Shown: positions 34,726 through 46,029 of the stretch, piece after piece
How positions within the stretch are numbered: the first letter of the stretch is position 1
Layout of the letters: each line of letters opens with the position of its first letter
DNA from: Collybiopsis luxurians FD-317 M1
Taxonomy: Eukaryota > Basidiomycota > Agaricomycetes > Agaricales > Omphalotaceae
DNA: 64,000 bases
Assembly: GCA_000827265.1 (NCBI GenBank)
Contig: KN834800.1
Span: 126,261-190,260 of the forward strand
Reading direction: 5' to 3'
Notes under the pieces: generated by a model
Told to the model about the DNA's origin: nothing
Seen by the model: only the letters and a program-made list of their open reading frames with translations
The model's database searches: none
Made by a program: the position numbers and the translations under genes

Positions 34726-37006
34726 CTATTCCATTCTGGAACTTGAGTCTGACAAGTACTGTTTCAGTGCTTCATAGACTTCTTGAGCAATTGGGCGAAC
34801 TGCTGGATTTTCGGCCCAGCAGCGAGTTATAAGATTCCAGATAACGTCCGAGCACCAGACACTCTCCGGACGGGCAGGCCGTTTGCCTTTCATCAAACAG
34901 GCACATACCAGGAAGTCAGTCTTTTGATCATGGAAAGGAGGTTGCAGTGTTAGAATCTGGAAATGAAAATGCAGCTTCAGCATCCGAAATACAAAACTTG
35001 AAAAGCTTGAGTACCTCAATCATTGTACAGCCTAGCGCAAAGATATCTCTGGAAGGGCTCTTGAAAATTCCATCCACCAAACCCTCCGTATTCAGAAGCT
35101 CAGGTGCCATCCACCGTATTGCTCCTTTCATCACTCCCGTTATTGCATCAGACCATTCCTGAGAATCAGAGGTGGTCATAGCTAGACCAAAATCTGCAAG
35201 GCAGCAGTGTAGTTCCTCTGTGACCAATATGTTAGCCTAATATCAAATGCAAGGTAAATCTCAGCCTAGAGTATGCATAGAAAGCTACAAACCCCACGGA
35301 TATCCCCGTGTGTGATTTTTGAATGAATATAGTGCAAACCGGCCGCAATCTCCAAAAACTAATACAATCAGTGGTGAGCTGAATTACTTTAGCAAAATCT
35401 TTTCCGAATACTCACAACAGTGTGTCGATTATGTGAAGGATGATCTTTCAGAAAAGTAACTATATCCTTATTTTCCATCCACGGTGAGATCAGACAGAAA
35501 GAAGGGCTAAAGAGATCTGCATTAATGCCCAGAAAAGGGAGAACATATGGATGTTTAAGTTGCTTCCATATGAGTGCTTCTTTGTAAAATTCCTACCAAG
35601 TAGATTTGGTGAATCATCACTTTCTTGAACTGCTTGCAACTCTTACCCTCCGAATATTTTCACATTTTGTCTCATCTGGCTCAATAATTAATCTAAGTAC
35701 TTTTAGGCAGACAGCATGGCCTCCGGCACTTCCATGCCAAATATCCTGGATAAAAGGATCAAAATTTCATTTGGGCAGTTTTGTACATCATTGCACTCAC
35801 AGCAAATCCACCACCAGCTACTGGATTGTCTCCATTCTTTTTTATTTCCGTAATTGTCAGAGAAGATGGTAAGACATGATAAGTGTTTGACAGATATCGA
35901 AGCGCCCGTAGACATCTTCTTTCAATGACCTCTCTACTCAAAACCCCTTCGGAATTGAGGGAGTTCAGATACACAGGAGAGTCTAGTTCCTGCAGGGGTA
36001 GACATTTTAACAAGTTCTAGTATCAACCTTTAAGTATCATTAAACACACTTACCGACTGTAATAAATCTGCCACTTCTTGCAGCAAGGCCTCATCATGAT
36101 ATGCAGCCAGACCTTGCACCCATGCTGTATCCTCCACCCGCGAGCCTAGTCTTTGATTGTGAAAAATAATCCGCTTTAGTATCAAAAATGCGGGCATATC
36201 CACATGCATGACTGGAGAATGGTCATGTTGAGTGACAGAAGAAGTGTACAGTTGGTATTTCGCCGAGAGCTGAGCCGCGGGGGATTGCTCAGCTTTCTTT
36301 ACCTCCGGGACAGGAGCATGATTGTAGTATGACAGATTTATGTCGTCAAACAACGGCTCAGAAAGTTCACTATCCGTCCAAGCGAGAGTTGGATCTGGGA
36401 TTCTGTATTCGAAACTATCGATATGGTCCGTATTGGGGATATTATAATCCGAAACGTAGGGAGAGTTGTCCAGCATGGAATCGTTGCTGACATCATTATA
36501 CGGTGTATCCAACGGAGAGGTTAAGTGTTCTCCAAATTCCCTGGCCATCTTGAACTCGGGACAAGCTGGACCCAAAGTAGTGGATATTATAGCACGACAA
36601 AAATTTGACAAAAATACATACATTTTAGAATGTCAAGCACCGGTTGGTCCGATGTAAGACCAAACGGAGTGGACTGAGCGGCCGGATGTGTTGTGGGAGG
36701 CACAGTGGAAGCGGTAGAATCATCTGGAGGATAACTGGATAACAAGTTGATATAATTTTGTCTTAGCGCTTCAAATTTCTCAGGCAACGGAGAATCAGGG
36801 GTAGGTTCTGGCTGTGGATTTGGTTTAGGTGGTATAGGCAATAATGGGGGAGTACCATGATGCGCAGCAACCAACTGTCCCTCGGGAGCTTTAGAGTTCG
36901 ACTCATCAGCAAATCGGATGACTTCTACACACATAGTAAGATAAAACTTACTGGGTGGAACAGGATGTGGCGATTTACATTGACACTGGGGAGGATGACT
37001 GGACAT
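34726..37006 (-). CDS. K2: TKL protein kinase with a Pro/acidic N-terminus
   Basis: Start taken at ATG 37006 (MSSHPPQCQCKSPH); stop at 34728-34726 after EVYEALKQYLSDSSSRME. The N-terminal part (37006 to about 36,210) is Pro-rich then acidic: PEKFEALRQNYINLLSSYPP, an intron near 36,620, then EFKMAREFGEHLTSPLDTPY and LSEPLFDDINLSYYNHAP. From memory this resembles acidic activation regions of basidiomycete bZIP (Gcn4-like) factors, but no bZIP is present. Then the family linker in a diverged form (DTAWVQGLAAYHDEALLQEV), the conserved exon with RRCLRALRYLSNTYHVLPSS, and the kinase: GGGFADIWHG, VCLKVLRL, THGDIRGANILV, DFGLAMTT, GAIRWMAPE. Catalytic residues are present. By motif it pairs with K3 (SDSQ-WSDA after DFG). 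Function unknown; signalling kinase by family. Confidence 0.75.
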
Positions 37007-37679
37007 ATCCTAGTAGTGATATTGGTGCAGATGCAGGACGAAGAGAAAGTGGTGTAGAGGATTAAGGTGAGAAGATGCACATCTTTCAGATAGAGTACTT
37101 GCCGGCCCTGATCTCCAGTGAATATTCCGCCGCGCCGAGCCGATCCGAGCAGTCCTGAGCAAAAATGGAAATGACCATTCCCACACTGAGCCATACAGTG
37201 CTTTGCGTAATTCTGTGGCCCTTCGGAATCCACGCCATTGTTAATTTGTATTTGTGTAATGATACCCCGGCAAGAGCCGCGGCACCTCTTCCTCAACATT
37301 TCCCTCTGTAACTGCCATAATTTCTGGGAACCAGCCAGTATATTCTTACAAACCTGCGGTCAAGACCAATATTTGCCATATTTTTCCTGGTTTGTACCCA
37401 TACTGGTGAGATACGCAAGGTTTGACGGATGACCGAGTACCCCGATCACCGCATCAAGGTGCCGCGCCGTGCCATAGTTCCTCGACTCTTACCATACTTC
37501 CTTGTCCCTCCAGCCTCCCATACACTGGGCCAATATTATAAACCATTATCCTGATTAGCTAGTGTCCATAAACTAGCGAATATGACATACAGATATGCTT
37601 AGTGCACTAGCGCTCTGTAGGCGCGCAGATCACATAAATACAAATAAACAACGGTATAGATTCCGGAGGGCCACAGAAT
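37007..37679. other. K2 upstream region with inverted duplication and an empty transposon site
   Basis: The segment 37,194-37,260 is the inverted counterpart of the sequence flanking the MITE at 37,682-37,922. The junction tttgcgTAattctg at 37,203-37,214 corresponds exactly to the flanks of the MITE without the insert. No protein-coding gene is supported. Confidence 0.75.
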
Positions 37680-37681
37680 TA

Positions 37682-37922
37682 CAGCCGTTTGCAAAAAGTT
37701 TTGCCCCCTCGAGTTTTCTACCTGTGTTTATTTGTATTTAGTATTTTGATAGGATTCCTATATAATTCAAGTGCCGGTATGCCCGAAGATAGCGATGGAC
37801 CCATCGTCGGATGGTGGTTCCGTACGATTTGGTGGGCCTGGGCCTCGAAATGTATAGGATGAGTAAATACAGATAAACAGCTGTTGAAAACTCGAGTGGG
37901 CAAAACTTTTTGCAAACGGCTG
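37682..37922. mobile_element. Tc1/mariner-like MITE, 241 bp, TA target duplication
   Basis: Terminal inverted repeats of about 59 bp: the left end starts cagccgtttgcaaaaagttt (37682) and the right end is its reverse complement (37864-37922), with about six mismatches. Both ends are flanked by TA (37680-37681 and 37923-37924), the target duplication typical of Tc1/mariner elements. The 240-bp body has no transposase; two overlapping minus frames of about 64 codons are chance or a tiny relic. The pre-insertion sequence is preserved in inverted orientation at 37,194-37,230. Confidence 0.9.
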
Positions 37923-38158
37923 TACGCAAAGCACTGTACTGAGCCTCTACTTGATGTCCATTATTTGTTCATATTTTTTTGAAAATCTCAGCTCTTTTCT
38001 CATTTGAACTTTGTACTCCCAGCCATATCAAGCCATGCACAGTGAAAATACAGCTCAATGTCATGTAACTTACTTTATCTTTTTCTGCTCAATGAAACTT
38101 GTTGAAGAATCACACTATTTCATGACCCGGACTCTTTTTTCATTGACTGCTTTCCGCT

Positions 38159-39290
38159 ATGCCTAAAGAACCCAAAGAATACTTTTGTAACTGTCATAGA
38201 TTTTGTAAAGGAGCTGCCAGGAAAGCTGCCAAATGAACATACTTCGCTCATGCTGCATTGTCACTCTGATAATGAACTGGATTCTACAGGGACTGGAACA
38301 CCTATTGGTGAAAATCGGCCTTCTAGATGACATGAGCAGCAACTCAAGATGAAGTAGAGGACCATCTGCCAGAAGATTTGGAGCAGGAGCAGAGTTGTTG
38401 GCAGGATTTCAGTGATATCATATGTGCTAGTCTCTTACAGTCTTTCACCAGGCATTGAATTTGAATTTACTGTACAGGAACAACATTTGGAGCATACTGA
38501 CAATGAGCAACCTCCATACAATAATAAAAGCATTCCCAATGGGCTCTGTTGCATCTCAGATTTTCCGCCAATGTCTCTTCATCCCTTTCAGGATAAAATT
38601 CAAACAGCACAGTTCTATATCAATGCATTATGAGCTGCTTCACTTGACAATGAAGGAGGAATGGATCTAAAGGCAGTGAGTGTGATGCTGCATCCTGAAA
38701 TACAGTCACTAGTGATTGGAGAATCTGAAGAGGAGGGCAACACTTTTCTCTCAATAGAGCTGTTTATCCAGCTCACTTGTGGTGCTGCTGCAGAGCAGGC
38801 CTATACTAGTACTGTTGCTGCAATCCGGCACTGCTCTCCTGATATTCAACCAAAGTCATATGATGGTGCCAAATGACACATATCCAAACTCACCAGTATT
38901 CATCCAATCCATAACAGTATGTGCCCAAATATGAGTATGGCCTATACTGGTCCTTACTCCCACCTCCGTAGCTGCCTTCTATGTGGTACCCTGCATGTTT
39001 GTCCTTCCATGCAAAAACCTCAATGCCAATTCTACATGCTCCCTATTGGCCTGTACCTTCAGATGTTGTATTGCAATGCCGAAACTGCAGAGCAGATGGG
39101 ATACTTTGGTGAATGATTGGAGACACTGCTCAGTCAAGGTGACCCCATTGCAGAGTTTGACAATATCTGCTGTGGTTCCAACATTCTCAAGGCAATGGCA
39201 AGTGGGAAGGTAGAGAAAGATAACATCTTTCTCATGACCTCCGTGGATGGACTCTATTGCAGATTTCAACCTCATTCAATGCCATATGTG
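38159..39290 (+). mobile_element. Remnant of a Tnp2/CACTA-type transposase gene, CpG-depleted
   Basis: Reads as the N-terminal third of the Tnp2-type (En/Spm, CACTA) transposase common in agaricomycetes: start MPKEPKEYFCNCHRFCKGAA at 38159 followed by an in-frame stop, a region with IQTAQFYINAL and LDNEGGMDLKAVSV (38,600-38,700), then CPNMSMAYTGPYSHLRSC and QCQFYMLPIGLYLQML (38,920-39,075), and near 39,150-39,260 FDNICCGSNILKAMASG with IFLMTSVDGLY. The downstream catalytic part is missing. Frames change several times and stops are present, so it is dead. Few CpG remain. Family assignment rests on remembered motif order (C-x-C start, AYTGP, Y-x2-PIG, then xMxSxDG). Confidence 0.65.
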
Positions 39291-39625
39291 TCCATTTCTG
39301 ATTTTGGGATGGTGCTTGGCTGTAGATTCAGTTTAGGCAGTTTAAGCAGCTTAGGCAATAACAGGGAATACCATAATGTGTAGTCAGTTTGACTGCTCTA
39401 GCTGGTACAGGAGTGTTCAGTTGACTCTTGGGAGCTTTGGGGCTCAGCAACTTGAATGTTTTCTACACATATAGAATGAGTCTTACTAGGTGAAGCAGGA
39501 TGTATCTGCAATTTGCGCTGACACTGGAGAGAATGACTGGACATTCTTCTAGTTGTGGTATGGACACAAATAGATGACAGAGGGAAAGTGCTGCAGAGAA
39601 AGAAAATGCTGGGTCTTTAGAATTA
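39290..39625 (-). pseudogene. Eroded copy of the K2 5' region
   Basis: Aligns collinearly with 36,810-37,080: ttctacacatatag against ttctacacacatag, ggtgaagcaggatgt against ggtggaacaggatgt, tgacactgg and gaatgactggacat against gatgactggacat. Differences are largely transitions, and most CpG of the K2 copy are TG or CA here. Only the N-terminal part of K2 is represented. Confidence 0.65.
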
Positions 39626-39664
39626 AGTTCGGAGACCTAACATGTGTGAATCACTGAATGGACG

Positions 39665-41448
39665 CCTCCATACACATTGCCTCAGTTCCCACAGTCCTTG
39701 AACAGTAATTTTTGCCACCAACATTTCTTCATTTGATATTTTCCCTTCTAGACCAACTATCAAATAAACCCACTTGAGATTATGAGTTGCAGCAGTTGTT
39801 GGAGATAATTTGTAGGATTTGCAGAATATTGTTGGGGATCTCTCAGATAGATGACAACAGAGAGCCTAGATAGTCCAAGATTAATAAAGAATGTCCTGGT
39901 CTCCATGGTCCCTGTATAACCCACCATGATGTATGGTTAAAGAATGCAACAGCAGAATGTCCAATTGAGTGTTGGGAAGTCCCCTTCCATCAGAAAAAAT
40001 ACCTTTTTCCCACACCCAGGGAATTGGCCAAATCCTGGGGACCCTCAGGCACTTTCAGGCACCACAAGTTGCTTAGGTTGCTTAGGCTGACCAGGTTTTG
40101 GGTTAATTCCTAGGCTCCCTGGAAGATGTTCAAAAATAACCTGAAAGTCCCTGAGGGTTCTCTGGGGCTCCCTGGGGCTCCCTGTGACTCCCTGAGGATC
40201 CCAAGAGCAGAAATATTCTAAATGCTACAAACCATACAAAATTACATTGCAAATATATAGTTATGCATTATTCTTGTGTAAATGCACAACCAGGACATTT
40301 ATTTGGTGAGAATTATGCAGAGGTTTTCACTTTTTTCATAAATCACATGATGAGCTAACTGTGAACTGGCTACAATATTTATATGTTGAAGCCTCAGGAC
40401 ACCTGAAAGATCCTCAGGGATCCTCAGGGACTCTCAGGCTCCACAGGATTAGGGGAGTGTCCCTTGGCATTCTGGGCAGCCTATGTAGCCCAGGACTCCT
40501 GAGAAGCCTTAAACTGCCTAAGGACAACCCATAACAGTCCATATGTGCCTAGGCTATAGGGCCATAAGACTATGCTACCACAAGTAACACAAGACTGGGC
40601 AGTGTCAAGCATCTTCAATACAAGATTGACTAGGTAGGAAGCTCCACAAAGGGTGTGCAGTTGGTTATTGCCCAATGTAATGTTCCCTTTTGAGGAAATA
40701 TTAGATAAGAAATGCTATACTGCAATCATGCTGTGAGCACTTGCTAAGTACTTGCCATTTGCAACTGAACCACAGCAGGCATATGTTTTCCTTCTTCAGG
40801 AGTGTTAGTAGTATGTGAAATATATAGTCATTCTTCTGCTATTTTACAACCTTACTCATGCTGTTCTGCCACTGTCTGGGTTATAAAAACAACTTGTCTC
40901 CAGGCCAGATTTTTATTGAATATGACAAAGATGGTCCTGTCAAGAGATGATGAGTCACATACTTTGAGTGTTACATTTGATTACAGCTGAGTGCTTGCCA
41001 CTGAACCACTCACAAAATCTTTTTAGTCCTCACATCCTAAGCTGATTAAGATCCTAGGCCTTTATCCCACATGCCACTCAATAGTGTAGCTTCATGGAAT
41101 ACCCAATCTAATAGATGCATTAACAGTGGTTATAAAGCACACCACTGCTGATGAGTCATGTTATGCATATGATTAATGAGTCAACAGGTCAACTGCTGTT
41201 TCCAGTGATCCTGTAGTCTGGAGAAGTCTGAATTGGGCAAAATACTTGTGAGATACTATTGGATATGTTCTTGGGCTTTGTTTTCCAGTTCTATATGCAG
41301 AGAATGCAAGCTGTACCTTTGGGTTATAAGGACCCCCAGACCCCTCCAGACCCCCAAGGTCATGTCAGGCAGCAACTTTTGCACACCCCTTGAAGCTCCA
41401 TATGTATCAGTCTGAAGGTGTTCTTCTCCAGCCAACACAGGGAAATAT
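39665..41448. other. 1.78-kb stretch without a single CpG
   Basis: Line-by-line reading finds no CG dinucleotide from 39,665 to 41,448 on either strand, although C and G are both common (for example gaccctcaggcactttcagg). Short direct repeats of CCTNAGG type occur at 40,030-40,470, and a cccccaga repeat near 41,330. The part near 39,890 (tcctggtctccatggtcc) matches the K1 3' flank at 29,385. No functional gene can be supported; frames present are short. Confidence 0.9.
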
Positions 41449-41944
41449 TCGCAAGACAATCATTCAATACCCAGTGCACGACAAATTCTGTTTCAGACTA
41501 ATCTGATAAAAGTCAAACATCTTCTAGAAAGGTAAAACAAATGGGAGGCAGTCAAAGTAAGGGCATTTTTTTGCCAGTGCGAGCAGACACTGCTCTGAGG
41601 AACATCACTGACTTAAATTCAGAATTGGACATATTGAACAATTGCAGATGGTTTGAACCACCACCGGAAGCTGACCAGAAATACAGTAGTTTGTATCGCG
41701 GAATTTGTTCTGGTTCTATTGGATGGCAAAAGCAAAGGATGACATTGAATTGTATATTCTAGTATACAACTGCGATGCAAGTGTGGCATAGTTTCAGATC
41801 CTGCATTGAAATTTCCTCAAGGACCTTATGAGGATGGACTTTTGGTATATGTAAGTATCTCAGATCTGAGATTGCCACAATGAGATCACAAACGCAGCAG
41901 CACTGCGTTGACTGTTCCGGCACTGAATGAGATCTTGCCAAACA
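41449..41944. other. 3' flank of K3
   Basis: Homologous in part to the 3' flanks of K1 and K4: agggcatttttttgcca at 41,560, then cagatggtttgaacca against cagatggttcgacca at 29,745, and tatacaact. No gene supported. Confidence 0.5.
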
Positions 41945-44900
41945 TTACTTAGTGGCACGAATCAGCGCTTCACGGACTTCTTGAGTGTTTGGGCGATGCG
42001 CTGGGTTTTGCGCCCAACAGCGAGTTATAAGATCCCAAATTGCCTCGGAACACCAGACACTCTCTGGTCGAGCAGGCCGCTCACCATTCACCAAACAGAG
42101 AATCACTGAGCCTTCAGTCCTCCGATCATAAAAAGGGACTTGCAGTGCTAGAATCTAGACATAAAAGTGCAGCTTCAGCATCTCAAATTGCAAAACATGA
42201 ACAGCTTTGTACCTCAACCATTGTACAGCCCAGTGCATAGATATCTCTGGAAGGGCTCCTTAAAGCTTTTTTGTGTGCTGAACCCGTGGTAATCAGAAGT
42301 TCAGGTGCCATCCACCTTATTGCCCCTTTCACTGCTCCTGTGGTTGCATCAGACCATACTTGAGAATCGGAGGTGGTTGTAGCTAGACCAAAATCTGCAA
42401 GGCAGCAGTGTAGTTCCTCTGTGACCAATATATTAGCCTAATATTAGATGCAGAGTAAATTTCAGCTCAGAGTGTGCATAGAAGGCTAGAACAAGTTACA
42501 GACCCCACGGATATCCCCATGTGTGATCTTTGAATGAATATAATGCAGACCAGCCACAATCTCTAAAAACTAATACAGTCGGAGATGAGCCGCATTATTT
42601 TAGTCAAAAATTTTTGGATCCTCACAACAGTGTGCCGATTATGCCATTCATGATCTCTGAGATAAGTAACTATATCCTTGTTCTTCATCCAAGGTGAGAT
42701 AAGACAGAACGAAGGGCTAAATAGGTCTGCATTGACACCCAGAAAGGGGAGAACATGTGGATGTTTAAGCTGCTTCCATATGAGCGCTTCATTGTAAAAT
42801 TGCTAATGAGTAGATTCAGTGAAACATCACTTCTTGAACCACATGCAACTCTTACCCTTCGAATAGCTTCACGCTTTATCTCATCCGGCTCAATAATCAA
42901 TCGGAGTACCTTCAGGCAAACGACTCGGCCTCCGGCACTTCCATGCCAGATATCCTGGATAGAAAAATAAGAATTTCAATTGGTCAGCCTCGTACATAAT
43001 TTCACCCACAGCGAATCCTCCACCGGCTACCGGATTGTTGCCATTCTTTTTGATTTCTGTAATTGTTAAAGAGGACGGTAAAACATGAAAAGCATTTGAT
43101 AAAGATCTAAGCGCTTGGAAGCATCTTCTATTAACAGTCTCTTTACTCAAACTCTCTTTGGAAATGAGGGTATTGGAATAGAGAGGTGTGTCCAACTCCT
43201 GCAGAGGTAGACATCTGAATAAGTTCCAGGTTTGTTAAGCGCTTAGGGTATCACTTACCGACTGTACTATATCTGCTAGTTGTTGTAGCAATGTCTCATC
43301 ACGAGATGCATTCAGACGCTGCATCCATGTCGAGCTTTGGTCGTGAAGAATCTCTTGCAATATTGAAAGTAGATTCGGGTTGAGAGTTCTTTGATGCTGA
43401 TGGCTGGATGACAATTGCTTGGATAAACTAGGAGAAGTGCCTGTTCCATCGTTCAACGGAGGAACCTTCAAAGTGCCGTGATTGCTATCACGGCTGCTAC
43501 GCGGCTTTTCTTGTTGAAGATGGGGAAGCGTCAAACCGACTGCCGTTACTGGGGGCATACGATATGTCAATAGATCTTTGGGAAGGGGCGGGACAGGAGG
43601 TACAGCGGCCTTTTCATTTCCATCACTGTTGCTGGCGATGGAAGCGACATGGTCCTTGAGGGAGTTTACATCACTCGAATGGGTGCTAGAAACATCACTG
43701 CCGGGGCTATTTCTTCTGGCCTTGCCGATAGCATGGCGAGCAGATGACATGGAAGTCATGCTGGTGACGGCCGACATGGACACCGAATCCCGAGAATTTG
43801 TGGTACTAGTGCTAGCGTTGGTTGACGGAGAAATTGATCTCCGTTTTGGAGTGAAGCTAGATCTAGCACTTGACTTATTTGGGGTCTTATCGACAGCAAC
43901 AGCAGCAGATATTACGGACTGTTCATCATTGCTGGTATAGGCACTACCCATCGCTTCCTTATCAAGACTAGGGCTAACGAGTCCCAGTCCGGGACCGACA
44001 ACATGGCGAGGTTCCTTCTCTTTAACGCTGAGGGCATTGTCTCTGTGACTACTGCCCCTGCGTTTGATTCCGCCGTCACTGGATGAATCTACACCTTCCC
44101 ATTGAGAGCCCGTCCCTGTGCTACCGGCTGGTGTCCCGAGCCGACTTGAACTATGCGGCCGACCGAAACTACCCACACTGGCGCGGGGCCGAGCACTCTT
44201 TCCAGGTAATCCATCGAGTTTTCGCAAAGCCTCCACAGTAGCCTCGTCGTCCATGCCAGACCAGGCTTCCTGAGTACCCCACAACGGAGAATGAGCCACA
44301 CTAGGTGAAAGACGGAGTTCCTTCGTGGCACTCACCGAAAGAGTATTTGGGCCTGCGCCGGAATTTTTCAAAAAGTCTTGAATGAGCGACAAGGAGGGAG
44401 GAAGAAAATGGGAAAAATCTGATCCAACTGTAGCACGCCTGGCATCTCCCACATTAGAAGATGAACTAAGCGAGGCACGTCGACGATGCTGCTTCAACTT
44501 TGGGCGGCTATTGATAGTTAATGCAGTACTTTCTCTCCATTGTTCTTTGTCGCTACTAGAGAAAGAAGGTAAGATGGTCACAATCATGCTCCGATGCTTG
44601 CGAGTGAGAGATTTTCTGTTCATGCCTCTGTCTTTCAGAGAAGTCGAGCCAGCGCGCTTAGATACCAGTGAACCCGTTTGCTCTAGCTCAAACTCATTCG
44701 AGGATCGTTTCACAGCATTACGCGGAGGTTGCAAGAAAGAATCTGGTGGGGGATCGGCAGTTGTTTCGACAGGCGCAGAGAAAACGGTAGAGGAAGCAAG
44801 GCTGGACGTCTCGGTAGATATGAAATCAGGAAGTCTGGGAGCGGCTGACGAAGGTTTTCGAGGATAAAGAATTTCTTCTTCGCCACTTTCTTCTGCCATT

Positions 44901-45977
44901 GACGGCCGCTCTCGAAGAGGCCAGGGTAGAGACTTGAGTTGTATCAGATATGACAGGAAAAAAAGGTCAGAGGATGATGGCCGGGTAGACTGATTGATGA
45001 ACGTACGTCATCCCTGTCAGACATTTCGCCATCTACGGCTTCGATAGTCCAGGGACTATCTGGTTCATCCTGTTCATCATCTTCATTGCCTGGAGCGGCA
45101 GCACAATACTGGTTGCCTTCATCGACTTCCTGATCAGAGAGCACCGGGATGGATTGGGCTGTCTGTTCGGTACGAATCCATCTTGAGGTTGTAAGCTCGC
45201 TGATGCCGACGAGACCACGTCTGTCGATAGTGGAAGGATCTTTTGCAGGTGTGTAAAGTTCTTGTAAGGGTGACCTGTCTGGGGTTCGACTGGTGAAAGG
45301 GCCAGTTGCGGGCAAAGGAGGGACTGGAGAATCCAAGTGAGACTGGAAGCCAGAGTGGTTGATATCGAGAGAAGTGGAAAGACTAGTGCGCAACTGGGGA
45401 TAACCTGAATCTGAAGGACGGTCATCCTCAGCGGGAACAGGTTCGATGTTGAGATTGGGCTGTTGAAGAAAAGGATGAATAAGAGAATGAAAGTAGGAAA
45501 TGATAGATATGTACATGGATAGTTAGTGCGCGCTGAATACCGACATGATTGTTAGGGAAAGGCATATTTTGAGGAATACGAATATCTAGAGCTGGGTATC
45601 GTTTGCTTTTGAATCTGTTGAGCGAGACAGAGGACGAGTCTGGAGCGGAGATGAAAATGAAAGGAAACAAGAAATATTAATAAAGTAAAGCACCAAGAAC
45701 GCAGTGGCCTTTCTCGTTGGGAAAGGTGACACGAGTTGGGTTCCGCATGATGGAAATACATTTGAAATGTCAGCATGTCAGCCCGAATGAGAATTGGGCA
45801 TAGAATACAAAAGCGTCACCGCCGCACCTAGGCGTTACATCACCTGGCGTCACTTTGTATTCTTGCCTTCCACGAATAATATGTTCAGTAGGGCAACCCC
45901 TACATTGGGGAAAGAGCCCTTTGCAAAAGAGCGTTCCAAGACCACGTGTCAAACGGAAACTTACATCTGCTCCCCAT
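41945..45977 (-). CDS. K3: TKL protein kinase with a long Ser-rich N-terminus
   Basis: Stop at 41947-41945 (after EALIRATK). The kinase part is complete: GGGFADIWHG, VCLKVLRL, THGDIRGAN, DFGLATTT, GAIRWMAPE. Upstream are the linker (NLLSILQEIL, TWMQRL, DETLLQQLADIVQS) and one very long exon from about 44,923 to 43,261, preceded by an exon from about 45,460 to 45,007 (AEDDRPSDSGY, DSPWTIEAVDGEMSDRDD) and a short exon near 45,640-45,540 (RFKSKRYPALDIRIPQ). The long exon is Ser/Thr-rich with RKSLTRKHRSMIVTILPSFS, MDDEATVEALRKLDGLPGK and AAVPPVPPLPKDLLTYR. From memory it resembles the disordered N-terminus of agaricomycete DYRK/Pom1-type kinases, not of TKL kinases. The start at 45977 (MGSR, donor GTAAGT) is chosen because its leader matches K1; the exon joins between 45,977 and 45,650 are not resolved. 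Confidence 0.7.
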
Positions 45978-46003
45978 GGTCAATCAATAATTTGACCACT
46001 TAG
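45935..46003 (-). promoter_or_regulatory. 5' leader of K3, shared with K1
   Basis: Matches 32,820-32,890 over about 60 bases: cacgtgtcaaacggaaactt, then acatctgctccccatggtca. CACGTG is at 45943-45948. The proposed start codon is at 45977 on minus. Directly to the right begins the truncated DUG2 copy on +. Confidence 0.55.
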
Positions 46004-46029
46004 CGATATCTTCTTCGGAAAGACTGCCT

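Noticed and set aside
43578..44867. Plus-strand frames (120 and 161 codons) within K3
   Set aside because: Antisense shadows of the long Ser-rich K3 exon, which has the better codon pattern and conserved linker.
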